64,000 bases of DNA, taken from Jejuia rubra (GTDB lineage Bacteria > Bacteroidota > Bacteroidia > Flavobacteriales > Flavobacteriaceae). This document shows positions 47,869 to 57,205 of the stretch, piece by piece. The stretch spans positions 124,001 through 188,000 of the forward strand of contig NZ_JBHULY010000006.1 of assembly GCF_042684665.1 (NCBI RefSeq). The letters run 5' to 3'. The translations under genes and the position numbers were made by a program. The notes under the pieces are model-generated. The model worked only from the letters and a program-made list of their open reading frames with translations. It was not told the DNA's origin and searched no databases. Position 1 is the stretch's first letter. Each line of letters opens with the position of its first letter.

Positions 47869-48768
47869 TCAAAACACAGAATGGAACGTGTGCAACATGT
47901 CTTTAATTATGTTTTTGGTGTCGCCTTCTTTCAGGCTTTCAAAAGATACATAACCTCTGAAGTTTTGCTCTTTAATTATGGTAGCAATCTTTTTAATGTC
48001 CGCCGGTATTTTGGTGCTGTCCTTTGCTTTAACATGTTCTTTTACAAAATAATAATTGGCATAAGGTGCTAGTTTTTCAATTTCTGCATACGGGTCGTCA
48101 GATGGAAGACTCCCACAATCCAGAACCAAACCAAACCAATCGGAATTGACCCGTTCTAAAATATCGATAACTTCTTCACTAGAAAATAAAAACTCATCAT
48201 GATTTTGCAGACCTGGGATCACGCCATATTCAGAACCAAATTCGGCGCAGGCTTTAAATTCCTCAACAAGCCATTCCTTAATTTGGTCTTTCGTAAAATC
48301 TGAACTTTTGTTTCTGCCCGTAAAAATCCTCATAATAGGAGCACCTAGTTTTGAGGATACTTCCAGCCATTCTTTAATCAATATTTTATCTGAATTTCGA
48401 TTAGCCTTGTCCGGGGTTACAAAGTTATTGCGTACGCCCGTCCAAGCAATATCCAAGCCCAATTCCAATGCCTTTCTCTTTAATGCGAAAAGTTCCTGGT
48501 TAGAAGGACTTTTTGGATATGACGAAAAATAATAACCGGTTAAATCCACAGCGTCCAGCCCGATATCGGCGGCGAATTCCATCATATCAAAAAATGTCAT
48601 TTCACCGCTTCGAAGTTTAGCATTAAAGGAATAGGCATTAATACTGTATTGTACCCTGTTTTTTATTTGGGGTTGGTACTCCGTTTGAAACCCCATGAGC
48701 TTACCTGTACCCAATGCAATAGGTGCTAAGGCCATATTTTGCAAAAACTTTCTTCTTGATTTTTCCAT
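47869..48768 (-). CDS. Sugar isomerase/epimerase-like TIM-barrel protein with Tat signal
   Basis: The 299-residue protein has a twin-arginine signal (SRRKFLQNMALAP, residues 4-16) and an AP-endonuclease-2-type TIM barrel: SINAYSFNAKLRSG, GLDAVDLTGYYFSSYP, GLQNHDEFLF (metal-binding His), GLVLDCGSLP and GYVSFESL. It is probably exported to the periplasm folded. It lies 28 bp downstream of kdsA on the same strand; whether they share a pathway is unclear. Substrate unknown. Confidence 0.85.
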   Translation of the reverse strand: MEKSRRKFLQNMALAPIALGTGKLMGFQTEYQPQIKNRVQYSINAYSFNAKLRSGEMTFFDMMEFAADIGLDAVDLTGYYFSSYPKSPSNQELFALKRKALELGLDIAWTGVRNNFVTPDKANRNSDKILIKEWLEVSSKLGAPIMRIFTGRNKSSDFTKDQIKEWLVEEFKACAEFGSEYGVIPGLQNHDEFLFSSEEVIDILERVNSDWFGLVLDCGSLPSDDPYAEIEKLAPYANYYFVKEHVKAKDSTKIPADIKKIATIIKEQNFRGYVSFESLKEGDTKNIIKDMLHTFHSVF

Positions 48769-48796
48769 AGGAAATTCGATTTAATGCTAAAGATAA

Positions 48797-49615
48797 CTAT
48801 AATCCAACAACGGTTTTCCTAATAGTCGCTAAACGAGTTAATAAACCTTCCAAATTATCCAAATGCAACATATTGGCGCCATCGCTTTTGGCATTAGCGG
48901 GGTCGAAATGGGTTTCGATAAATAGACCGTCAATTTTATTGACCACTCCTGCACGGGCAATAGTTTCAATCATATCGGGACGTCCGCCTGTAACACCAGC
49001 AGATTGATTTGGCTGTTGTAATGAATGGGTGACATCTAAAACTGTTGGCGCAAATTTTTGCATTGTTGGAATCCCCCTGAAATCTACAATCATATCCTGA
49101 TAGCCAAACATAGTGCCCCTGTCCGTAATCCAAGCTTTATCACTACCCGAATCCTTTACTTTTTGTACCGCATGTTTCATCGCTTCAGGACTCATAAATT
49201 GTCCTTTTTTCAAATTCACAACTTTACCGGTTTCGGCCGCAGCCACAACCAAGTCCGTTTGACGCACCAAAAAGGCAGGGATTTGCAATACATCCACATA
49301 TTCGGCCGCTTTCTCTGCATCAGAAACCTCATGGATGTCTGTGACCGTCGGCACATCAAAAGTTTCAGAAACTTTCCGTAGAATTTTTAAAGCCTTTTCA
49401 TCTCCAATACCCGTAAAACTATCAATCCTGCTACGATTGGCTTTTTTAAAACTACCCTTAAAAACATAAGGAATTTGCAATTTATCAGTAATGGAGACTA
49501 CTTTTTCGGCAATCCGCATGGCCATGTTTTCGCCTTCAATGGCACAAGGGCCACATAGTAAAAAGAAATTATTTGAGGAGGTGTGTTTTAACTTTGGAAT
49601 GTCGTTGAGTTGCAT
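48797..49615 (-). CDS. kdsA: 3-deoxy-8-phosphooctulonate synthase
   Basis: The protein has about 272 residues from ATG 49615; the longer frame to 49645 is unlikely. It has the DAHP/KDOP synthase blocks FFLLCGPCAIEGE, VFKGSFKKANRSS-type (KANRSR), DRGTMFGYQDM, VTHSLQQPN and ETHFDPANAKSDG. It condenses phosphoenolpyruvate and arabinose 5-phosphate to Kdo 8-phosphate for lipopolysaccharide. A small membrane protein gene lies 30 bp upstream on the same strand. Confidence 0.95.
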   Translation of the reverse strand: MQLNDIPKLKHTSSNNFFLLCGPCAIEGENMAMRIAEKVVSITDKLQIPYVFKGSFKKANRSRIDSFTGIGDEKALKILRKVSETFDVPTVTDIHEVSDAEKAAEYVDVLQIPAFLVRQTDLVVAAAETGKVVNLKKGQFMSPEAMKHAVQKVKDSGSDKAWITDRGTMFGYQDMIVDFRGIPTMQKFAPTVLDVTHSLQQPNQSAGVTGGRPDMIETIARAGVVNKIDGLFIETHFDPANAKSDGANMLHLDNLEGLLTRLATIRKTVVGL

Positions 49616-49645
49616 TGGCTTGAAGTTTAAGCCACAAAAATACAA

Positions 49646-49846
49646 TTATAAATGTTTATTCCTCTTGTTCCGAATAAACGAGATGATTACAGCGAAGTTG
49701 ATGGCTATTAATAAACCTACAAACAAGACGTTTTGTTTGGTTTGCTGGGGAAGGGATAGCAATGATGTTAAAAACTCCAATACTGCAAACGACAGCACAG
49801 CTATTAAAACTAAAGATATGTGATGGAAAATATCAGTAAATTTCAT
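49646..49846 (-). CDS. Small two-helix membrane protein upstream of kdsA
   Basis: The 66-residue protein has two membrane helices (about 8-30 and 38-58) and a basic end (IRNKRNKHL). No family is recognised. It is 30 bp upstream of kdsA on the same strand. The start MKFTDIFHH is reasonable, but proof of expression is lacking. Confidence 0.65.
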   Translation of the reverse strand: MKFTDIFHHISLVLIAVLSFAVLEFLTSLLSLPQQTKQNVLFVGLLIAINFAVIISFIRNKRNKHL

Positions 49847-49961
49847 GTTCTAGTGTTAATAATTAATCAGGCACTCTACTTAATTAAACGTAAGAAACCC
49901 CAAAAAAGTTTTTTTGACCCAGATTATAACATTTCATTAACTAAATATGAGGGGAATATGA

Positions 49962-49990
49962 TTGAAATGTTAAAATATGCCCTACCTTTG
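49962..49990 (+). promoter_or_regulatory. Promoter of typA
   Basis: TTG (49962-49964), an 18-bp spacer and TACCTTTG (49983-49990) match the Bacteroidota promoter. The -7 box is 23 bp upstream of the ATG. Confidence 0.7.
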
Positions 49991-50013
49991 CAGGCTTAAA
50001 ATAAGGATACGCC

Positions 50014-51813
50014 ATGAACAACATAAAAAACATCGCCATTATCGCCCACGTTGACCACGGAAAAACCACTTTGGTAGATAAGATTATGTACCACTGCCAA
50101 TTGTTTCGTGAGAACGAAAATACAGGGGATTTAATTCTGGACAATAATGATTTGGAACGTGAGCGCGGTATTACCATTACCTCCAAAAATGTTTCCGTTC
50201 AATACAAAGGCACCAAAATCAATATTATTGATACGCCAGGCCACGCCGATTTTGGTGGTGAGGTAGAACGCGTTTTAAATATGGCTGATGGCGTTTTGTT
50301 ATTAGTCGATGCTTTTGAAGGGCCCATGCCGCAAACCCGTTTTGTACTGCAGAAGGCCATTGATTTAGGTTTAAAACCATGTGTTGTCATCAATAAAGTT
50401 GACAAAGAAAATTGCACACCAGATGAAGTTCATGAAAAAGTTTTCGATTTAATGTTTGAACTGGGTGCTGAAGAGTGGCAATTAGATTTCCCAACGGTTT
50501 ATGGTTCTGCAAAGCACAATTGGATGAGCGAAGATTGGCAAAATCAAACTGACAATATTGAGCCTTTATTGGATATGGTCATTGAACATATTCCGTCACC
50601 AAAGATTGAAGCAGGAACTACACAAATGTTGATTACCTCTTTGGATTTTTCGTCTTTTACCGGACGAATTGCGATTGGAAGGTTAACACGTGGTGATTTA
50701 AAATCAGGTCAAAACATATCCTTGGTAAAACGTGATGGTTCGATTGTAAAATCAAGAATTAAGGAATTGCACGTTTTTGAAGGTTTGGGCAGGAAGAAAG
50801 TAGATGGCGTACAAGCAGGGGATATTTGCGCCATTGTTGGTTTGGAAGGTTTTGAAATTGGGGATACGGTTGCCGATTTTGAGAATCCGCAAGGTTTAAA
50901 AACCATCGCTATCGATGAGCCAACGATGAGTATGCTGTTTACCATTAACGATTCCCCTTTCTTTGGAAAGGATGGAAAATATGTAACCTCACGCCACATC
51001 AAAGAACGTTTAACAAAAGAATTGGAAAAGAATTTGGCACTAAGGGTTGAAGACACCGATAGTGCCGATAAGTTTATGGTGTTTGGTCGTGGTGTATTAC
51101 ACCTATCAGTCCTGATTGAAACGATGCGTCGCGAGGGATACGAATTGCAAATCGGCCAACCGCAGGTGATTATCAAGGAAATTGATGGCGTAAAATGTGA
51201 ACCTGTTGAGGAAATGACCATTGATTTACCAGAAGAAGTTTCTGGAAAAGCCATTGAAATGGTGACGATGCGAAAAGGTGAAATGTTAAGTATGGAAGCC
51301 AAAGGCGACCGTATGGTTTGCGAATTTGTGATTCCATCCAGAGGTATTATCGGCTTAAGGAACCAGTTATTGACAGCCACGGCTGGGGAGGCGATAATGG
51401 CACACAGATTTAAGGAATACCAACCCGTAAAAGGAGGTATCCCCGAACGCCAAAACGGAAGTTTGGTGTCTATGGAAAATGGTACGGCAATTCCCTATTC
51501 CATCGACAAATTACAGGAGCGTGGCAAGTTTTTTATCGATCCGGGTGAGGATATTTACGAGGGTCAAGTGATCGGCGAAAACTCGCGAGGGGACGATATG
51601 ACGGTCAACGTTACCAAAACAAAAAAATTGAGCAACGTGCGTTCGGCTGGAGCTGACGATAAAGCAAGGATTGTACCCGCTATTAAATTTTCGCTCGAGG
51701 AAGCTTTGGAATATATCCAAAAGGATGAATATGTTGAGGTAACACCAAACCATTTGAGACTTCGAAAAATTTTCTTAACGGAAGTGGAGCGCAAGCGCAA
51801 TAAAAGCATATAG
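50014..51813 (+). CDS. typA: Ribosome-associated GTPase TypA/BipA
   Basis: The 599-residue protein is a translational GTPase with G1 AHVDHGKTT (11-19), switch II DTPGHADFGG, NKVD and the C-terminal BipA domain (IIGLRNQLLTATAGEAIMAH, GVQ..). The length is typical. It binds the 70S ribosome under stress and cold. It has its own promoter and is followed by a 190-bp gap and the flippase operon. Confidence 0.95.
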   Translation: MNNIKNIAIIAHVDHGKTTLVDKIMYHCQLFRENENTGDLILDNNDLERERGITITSKNVSVQYKGTKINIIDTPGHADFGGEVERVLNMADGVLLLVDAFEGPMPQTRFVLQKAIDLGLKPCVVINKVDKENCTPDEVHEKVFDLMFELGAEEWQLDFPTVYGSAKHNWMSEDWQNQTDNIEPLLDMVIEHIPSPKIEAGTTQMLITSLDFSSFTGRIAIGRLTRGDLKSGQNISLVKRDGSIVKSRIKELHVFEGLGRKKVDGVQAGDICAIVGLEGFEIGDTVADFENPQGLKTIAIDEPTMSMLFTINDSPFFGKDGKYVTSRHIKERLTKELEKNLALRVEDTDSADKFMVFGRGVLHLSVLIETMRREGYELQIGQPQVIIKEIDGVKCEPVEEMTIDLPEEVSGKAIEMVTMRKGEMLSMEAKGDRMVCEFVIPSRGIIGLRNQLLTATAGEAIMAHRFKEYQPVKGGIPERQNGSLVSMENGTAIPYSIDKLQERGKFFIDPGEDIYEGQVIGENSRGDDMTVNVTKTKKLSNVRSAGADDKARIVPAIKFSLEEALEYIQKDEYVEVTPNHLRLRKIFLTEVERKRNKSI

Positions 51814-51913
51814 AGGGTTTCGGGGCGTCACACCAAAATATCCAAAGTAGGGCTAGCCATAGATTTCTTTGATTTTTCCGTGTAGAAAAAGTCCTATTGC
51901 TTTATGCAAAATA

Positions 51914-51945
51914 TTGACCGACTCTTCACTGTTTTTGTATCTTTG
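51914..51945 (+). promoter_or_regulatory. Promoter of the surface-glycan cluster
   Basis: TTG (51914-51916), a 21-bp spacer and TATCTTTG (51938-51945) match the consensus. The next start codon is TTG at 52007, 61 bp downstream. Confidence 0.65.
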
Positions 51946-52006
51946 GCTGTTTAAAAAATTATACTAAAACAGTTGTTTTTAAGTTTATAATTGAAATTAT
52001 TTTTCT

Positions 52007-53308
52007 TTGAAAAATCTAATCGACTACATCAACAATAATGTTCTGGTAAAAATTACTTCGCTTAAAACGTCTTCTTTGGTTGCCCGCATGATCGCTGGTA
52101 TTTTGACGTCAAAGGCCATTGCAGTTTTTATTGGGGCAGAAGGGTTGGCCTTAATTGGGAATTTGAGAAACTTTGTGAGTTCGGCCCAAACCCTTGCCAC
52201 GTTGGGGACGTATAAAGGCATGGTTAAGTACGTAGGTCAGTTCAAAGAAGATTTAGTTGAGCTTAGCAAGACCCTTTCTACTGTATATTATTTGGGCTTT
52301 ATAGCTACTATTTGTGTCTCTTTGTCCTGTTATTTTGGTGCGGAATTTATTAACGACCTCATATTTCCCACTTATAATGATTATGCCTATGTCATCAGGA
52401 TTTTTGCCATAGTACTGCCTTTTTATGCCTTAAATATGTTCAGTTTTTCAATCATGAACGGGTTTTCAAAGTATAAAATCCTTATTATAATTAATATCAT
52501 TGGACAGATTTTAGGCCTAGCCATAACCCTATTGCTCATTTATCAGGACAAATTAGATGGTGCTTTGATTTCGGTGGTTATTGCTGAGTCTATCATTTTT
52601 TTAATAACACTTGTTGGTATCATAAATAGAAGGAGTTTAGTCCTGTTAATCCATGTTAATCATGTAAGTTTCCGATACTTCAAAAAGCTTGGGTATTACT
52701 CGTTGATGGCTCTTTTTTCTGCTGTAATTTTGCCGTTGGTCATCTTGGTCATTCGCTCCTATATCATTGAAACCATAGGTTATAAAGATGCTGGTTTTTG
52801 GGAAGCCATGATGCGGATTTCAAAGTATTATTTAATGCTAGTAAGTTCAATGTTGGCGCTTTACGTCATTCCGCGGTTTTCAGAAATAAATGATGTCCAG
52901 GAGTTTAAAAAGGAAGTGTTTTCCATTTATAAAAAAGTGATCCCTATTTTTGCTGCAGGGCTTTTGCTGATCTATTTATTGAGATCTCTGATTATATCTG
53001 TGGTTTTTACAAGTGAATTTGAACCCGTTGAGGATCTATTTTTATGGCAAATCCTAGGTGATTTTTTAAAGGTGCTTTCTATGGTAATTGCTTATCAATT
53101 TCTAGCGAAAAAGATGTTTTGGCATTATATTGTTACCGAAGCCTTTTTGGTGGTAATTTTGTACACTACAAGTATATATTTTATAAAGTTGTACGGTGTT
53201 GAAGGGGCGGTAATAGGTCATTTTGTGAGTTATTTGATGTATTATGGTATCATCTTGTTGATATTTGGCAGTTCGCTATTTGGTGTAGATTCTGAGAAAA
53301 ATAAATAA
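52007..53308 (+). CDS. O-antigen flippase-like protein 1 (Wzx/MATE-like)
   Basis: The 433-residue protein has 12 or more membrane helices and the polysaccharide-translocase pattern (IAVFIGAEGLALIGNLRNF, YKDAGFWEAMMRISKYYLM). It moves lipid-linked glycans across the inner membrane. It starts with TTG at 52007. The next gene is a paralogue, 4 bp downstream. Confidence 0.88.
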   Translation: MKNLIDYINNNVLVKITSLKTSSLVARMIAGILTSKAIAVFIGAEGLALIGNLRNFVSSAQTLATLGTYKGMVKYVGQFKEDLVELSKTLSTVYYLGFIATICVSLSCYFGAEFINDLIFPTYNDYAYVIRIFAIVLPFYALNMFSFSIMNGFSKYKILIIINIIGQILGLAITLLLIYQDKLDGALISVVIAESIIFLITLVGIINRRSLVLLIHVNHVSFRYFKKLGYYSLMALFSAVILPLVILVIRSYIIETIGYKDAGFWEAMMRISKYYLMLVSSMLALYVIPRFSEINDVQEFKKEVFSIYKKVIPIFAAGLLLIYLLRSLIISVVFTSEFEPVEDLFLWQILGDFLKVLSMVIAYQFLAKKMFWHYIVTEAFLVVILYTTSIYFIKLYGVEGAVIGHFVSYLMYYGIILLIFGSSLFGVDSEKNK

Positions 53309-53312
53309 GAGG

Positions 53313-54602
53313 TTGTTTAAAAGATTATTGAATAATACGTTTTTAAAAGTACTCTCATATAACAGTGTTGTTGTTTCTGGAAAATTAATTGCATCATTTG
53401 TAGTATCCAAGGTAAGTGCTATCTATTTAGGGCCTTCCGGCTATGCCATAGTTGGGAATATGAAAAATGTTCTGCAAGGTGCTTTGGGTGTTACTTCTAC
53501 TGGTCTTCAAAGTGGTGTTGTCAAATATATTGCGGAGAATAAGGCAGATAAAAGGCAATTGCCTATTGTGTTGGCTTCGGCCTTGGTTCTCAGCGTGGGA
53601 CTTTCTTTTGTTGTCGGACTGTACTTTTTTGGGTTTTCCCAGTATTTAGGTACGTCCATTTTGAAAGATGAATCGTTGTCCTTTGTTTTTAAATATTTGG
53701 CTATTCTTTTACCACTGATTTCATTAAGTTTTTTAATGGTTTATATTGCCAATGGTCTGCAAAATTTTAGACTTTATACGGCTTTGATTACCATTTCCAA
53801 CCTTTTAAATGCGGGACTCACATTTGTTTTGATATATTTTTACAATTTGGAAGGGGCACTTATGGCCAGTATTGTGGTGCCGAGTTTGAGCTTTATTTCA
53901 AGTTTGTTTTTTAAGGATATTAGGGATGTATTCCTTGAAGCAGTTGCAAACTTAAAGAGGGTTTCGTCAGAATTTATGAAGTCGATCGGAACGTATGTTG
54001 CAATGGCCACCTATTCCTCAATTTTACTAAGTTTGGTATATCTTTTTATTCGGAACAAAATTATTGCGGACATTGATACGGATACTGCTGGTCTTTGGGA
54101 AGCCATGAACAAAATATCATCATTTTATATGATATTCTTTTCATCTATGTACACCTTGTATTTGTTACCACAGTTATCAATAAACAAAACTATTTCAGGG
54201 TATTATAGCATAATGAAAACTTATTTTAAGTATTTGATACCGATTGTTTTGGTGTTGTTTTTAGGTTTGTTCCTCTTTAGGAATTTGGTCATACAGATCT
54301 TTTTAACGGATGCCTTTAGCATCATTGAACAATTTTTTTATTTGCAGTTGATTGGTGATTTTATAAAAATTATGGCCTTTTCGATTGCATACCAATTTCA
54401 TGCAAAAAAAATGGTGAGGTTTTATGTGATAACAGATGCCATTTTATACCTGTCGTTTTATGTGTTAAGCCTGTATTTTATCAATTTGTACAGCCTCCAT
54501 GGTGTATTTTATGCCTATATTTTCAGCACAATACTGTATTTGGTTGCTGTAGCCCTTTCGGTATATTTTAACAATTCAAAATACCTTAATGCCCATGTTT
54601 AA
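53313..54602 (+). CDS. O-antigen flippase-like protein 2 (Wzx/MATE-like)
   Basis: The 429-residue protein shares length and pattern with flippase 1 (YLGPSGYAIVGNMKNV, DTAGLWEAMNKISSFYMI). It starts with TTG at 53313. The tandem copies suggest a duplication with a split of substrate, or a two-subunit transporter. Its end overlaps the next gene by 14 bp. Confidence 0.88.
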   Translation: MFKRLLNNTFLKVLSYNSVVVSGKLIASFVVSKVSAIYLGPSGYAIVGNMKNVLQGALGVTSTGLQSGVVKYIAENKADKRQLPIVLASALVLSVGLSFVVGLYFFGFSQYLGTSILKDESLSFVFKYLAILLPLISLSFLMVYIANGLQNFRLYTALITISNLLNAGLTFVLIYFYNLEGALMASIVVPSLSFISSLFFKDIRDVFLEAVANLKRVSSEFMKSIGTYVAMATYSSILLSLVYLFIRNKIIADIDTDTAGLWEAMNKISSFYMIFFSSMYTLYLLPQLSINKTISGYYSIMKTYFKYLIPIVLVLFLGLFLFRNLVIQIFLTDAFSIIEQFFYLQLIGDFIKIMAFSIAYQFHAKKMVRFYVITDAILYLSFYVLSLYFINLYSLHGVFYAYIFSTILYLVAVALSVYFNNSKYLNAHV

Positions 54603-56148
54603 AAAACACCACAGCATTTTGATTTTGGGAATGCCAATGTTACTTAAATATGCATTCCAACTGTTATTTATGGATTGGGCTTTATTTGATGTTGAGGATA
54701 TTATTGAAGATGTCTTCTTCTTTTTGGTAATTCTCTTTTTGCTATACAGCAGTCTGATAAAAAAGCAGGTTTTTAAGGATTTAGTTTGCTTTGTTTATAT
54801 CCTGTATGTGGTTATGGAAACCACTTCGTATTTAGCGGTATCCTCCAATTTTTCGTCGTCCTTCATGTACTTACTGTTGGAATCCAACCCCCAGGAATTT
54901 AGCGAGTTTACAAGTTCTTATGTGAGCATGCCCATAGTGCTTTTCATTGTTTTGAATATTATTTTGTTTTTCGTTATCCGAAGGCATAGTTTCAGAACAT
55001 ATCATAAGTATCACAAATGGATCGGGGTTTTAGGAGTGCTTTTAATAACGGCCGGCTTAAAATTAACCGGGGCAATTGAAAGCAACGCCTATCATAATAC
55101 CGTAAGGGGCATTTACGGTTATATCGATCTGCAAAATAGCATGCAGTTTAGTGCGATTATTAAAAAAGAAGATGTCATTGTAAGTTCGGATAACGAAGTG
55201 CTGGTATTTGTGCTGGGCGAATCCACTGCCAGGGGGCACATGCAATTGTACGGCTATCATAGGGAAACTACCCCGTTATTGAGTTCAATAAAAGATAGCT
55301 TGTATGTTTATAATGAGGTAATTTCCACCGATGTGCTTACGTTGAAATCCGCGCCTAAAATTATTAGTTCTCTGGACATAGATACGAGAGATGAAGAATT
55401 GATCCATATTGTGGAATTGTTCAATATAGCAGGATTTGATACCTATTGGCTGTCCAACCAGCGCGCCATTAGCTATCACGATAATGCCATAAGCAAAATT
55501 GCTTCAGCCTCAGATTGGTTTAAGTTTTATAATCATTTGATAGATAAACACACGCTGGTTACGGATGATGTATTGTTGCCCGACTATACAGAAATTTTAA
55601 AAAAACCAGGTAAAAAATTGATTGTACTTCGGTTGATTGGGACACATTTTGATTATAGCAAACGATATCCAGAAACGTTCAATGTTTTTGCCAAAGAAAC
55701 TAAGGGGCTTTCCGAAGCTGAATTGGCTAATAGATACTACGACAATGCAGTACTGTACAACGATTTTATCGTGTCATCTTTAATTGATAAGCTGAACCAG
55801 GAACAACAAAAAAGTGCCCTATTTTATATCTCGGACCACGGCGAAAATATTTATGATGAGGGCACCGATTTTTTTGGACGTTCCGAGGAGATTTTGACCA
55901 AGTCCATGTTTGAAATCCCGTTTTTACTTTGGACTTCCAATGCTTTTGAACTGCCATCCGATTTTGAGTATGTTCCCAACAGAAAATTCATGGCCGACCA
56001 TACTTTTGAAAGCATTTGCCATGTTTTTGGTGTAGCACATAAAAATATGGATGCAACGCGCAGTATTTTCAGTAAAAATTTTGCGCCACGTAAAAGAACG
56101 GTTTTAGGCACAATTGATTTTGACACCCATTTTTTGCATGAGAAATAA
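54589..56148 (+). CDS. Phosphoethanolamine-transferase-like membrane enzyme (EptA/sulfatase fold)
   Basis: The 519-residue protein has five membrane helices (about 10-165) and a periplasmic alkaline-phosphatase/sulfatase domain (about 200-500). The nucleophile segment is FVLGESTARGHMQLYGY and the metal-binding ISDHGENIYD lies near residue 415. This is the EptA/Cpt layout: transfer of phosphoethanolamine from phosphatidylethanolamine to a glycan or lipid A. It overlaps flippase 2 by 14 bp and the next glycosyltransferase by 11 bp. Confidence 0.85.
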   Translation: MPMFKKHHSILILGMPMLLKYAFQLLFMDWALFDVEDIIEDVFFFLVILFLLYSSLIKKQVFKDLVCFVYILYVVMETTSYLAVSSNFSSSFMYLLLESNPQEFSEFTSSYVSMPIVLFIVLNIILFFVIRRHSFRTYHKYHKWIGVLGVLLITAGLKLTGAIESNAYHNTVRGIYGYIDLQNSMQFSAIIKKEDVIVSSDNEVLVFVLGESTARGHMQLYGYHRETTPLLSSIKDSLYVYNEVISTDVLTLKSAPKIISSLDIDTRDEELIHIVELFNIAGFDTYWLSNQRAISYHDNAISKIASASDWFKFYNHLIDKHTLVTDDVLLPDYTEILKKPGKKLIVLRLIGTHFDYSKRYPETFNVFAKETKGLSEAELANRYYDNAVLYNDFIVSSLIDKLNQEQQKSALFYISDHGENIYDEGTDFFGRSEEILTKSMFEIPFLLWTSNAFELPSDFEYVPNRKFMADHTFESICHVFGVAHKNMDATRSIFSKNFAPRKRTVLGTIDFDTHFLHEK

Positions 56149-57205
56149 AAAGATATGTCTGTTAACCACTTCGTTAAGTTCGGGCGGTGCCGAAAAAATG
56201 GCGGCAAATATGTCTTTGTCCCTCAGCAGAAGAGGATATGAGGTTTATGTGGTGTCCATGAAGAATGAGATAGATTACGAATATGCCGGGACACTCTATA
56301 ATTTTGGAAAAGTAAAGGCGCAACATAATAGATTTCTGGCGTTTTTAAAGTTTAGAGCTTTTTTTAGGCAACACCAGTTTGACGTGATTATTGACCATAG
56401 AGTGCGGGACAAATTTTTAAAGGAACTTTTATTTGCAAAATTGGTTTTTAAGAGTTCCAAAGTTGTTTACTGTGTGCACCATTATATTTTGGAATTATAT
56501 TTTTCAATGGTAAATATTCCGTTATTATTACGACAGGTGCTTGTTAAAAATAGGGAGATTATTGTTGTAAGCAAGGTTGCAAAGCAAAAAATTAAAGAGC
56601 AACTTAATTTCGAAAGCAAAGTCATTTACAATTATATAATTCCGAAAAGGAATGTCCATGAGGTTGGACTTTCTGGGGGTTTTATAGTTGCCGTTGGCCG
56701 TTTGGAAAACATCAAACAGTTTGGTGTTTTAATAAATGCCTATCATAATTCTCAACTTCCTAAACATAATATAAAACTTTTTGTTTTAGGAGAGGGCTGT
56801 GAACGCGAATATTTAGAGCAACTTATCTTAAAGTTGAATTTGCAAAACTATATAGAACTGCTTGGTTTTAGAAATGATGCTGATACATACATAAAGCATT
56901 CTAAAGCATTGGTAATGTCCAGTGCTTCGGAAGGCTTTCCAATGGTGCTGATTGAGGCTTTGGCTTTAAAAACGCCAGTAATATCTTTTGATTGCAAAAG
57001 TGGCCCCAGTGAAATCATTCAACACAATATTAACGGCCTTTTGGTAGAAGACCAAAATAGTGAAAAGCTAACGGAAGCAATGGACAGAATGATTTTAGAT
57101 AAGGCGTTTTATAATAATATAAGGAACAATTTGGAACAAATGCCGAATCCGTTTTCTGAGGAAAACATTATGGGCCAATGGGTTGAATTTTTGGGTGAAT
57201 TTTAA
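56138..57205 (+). CDS. GT4-family glycosyltransferase
   Basis: The protein has about 355 residues from ATG 56138; the frame to 56114 is longer but less likely. It has the GT-B N-terminal SSGGAEKMAANMSLSL and the GT4 acceptor/donor block SSASEGFPMVLIEALALKTPVI with the EX7E pair. It overlaps the upstream gene by 11 bp and converges with a GT2 gene with a shared TTAA stop. It probably builds the surface glycan served by the flippases. Confidence 0.9.
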   Translation: MRNKKICLLTTSLSSGGAEKMAANMSLSLSRRGYEVYVVSMKNEIDYEYAGTLYNFGKVKAQHNRFLAFLKFRAFFRQHQFDVIIDHRVRDKFLKELLFAKLVFKSSKVVYCVHHYILELYFSMVNIPLLLRQVLVKNREIIVVSKVAKQKIKEQLNFESKVIYNYIIPKRNVHEVGLSGGFIVAVGRLENIKQFGVLINAYHNSQLPKHNIKLFVLGEGCEREYLEQLILKLNLQNYIELLGFRNDADTYIKHSKALVMSSASEGFPMVLIEALALKTPVISFDCKSGPSEIIQHNINGLLVEDQNSEKLTEAMDRMILDKAFYNNIRNNLEQMPNPFSEENIMGQWVEFLGEF

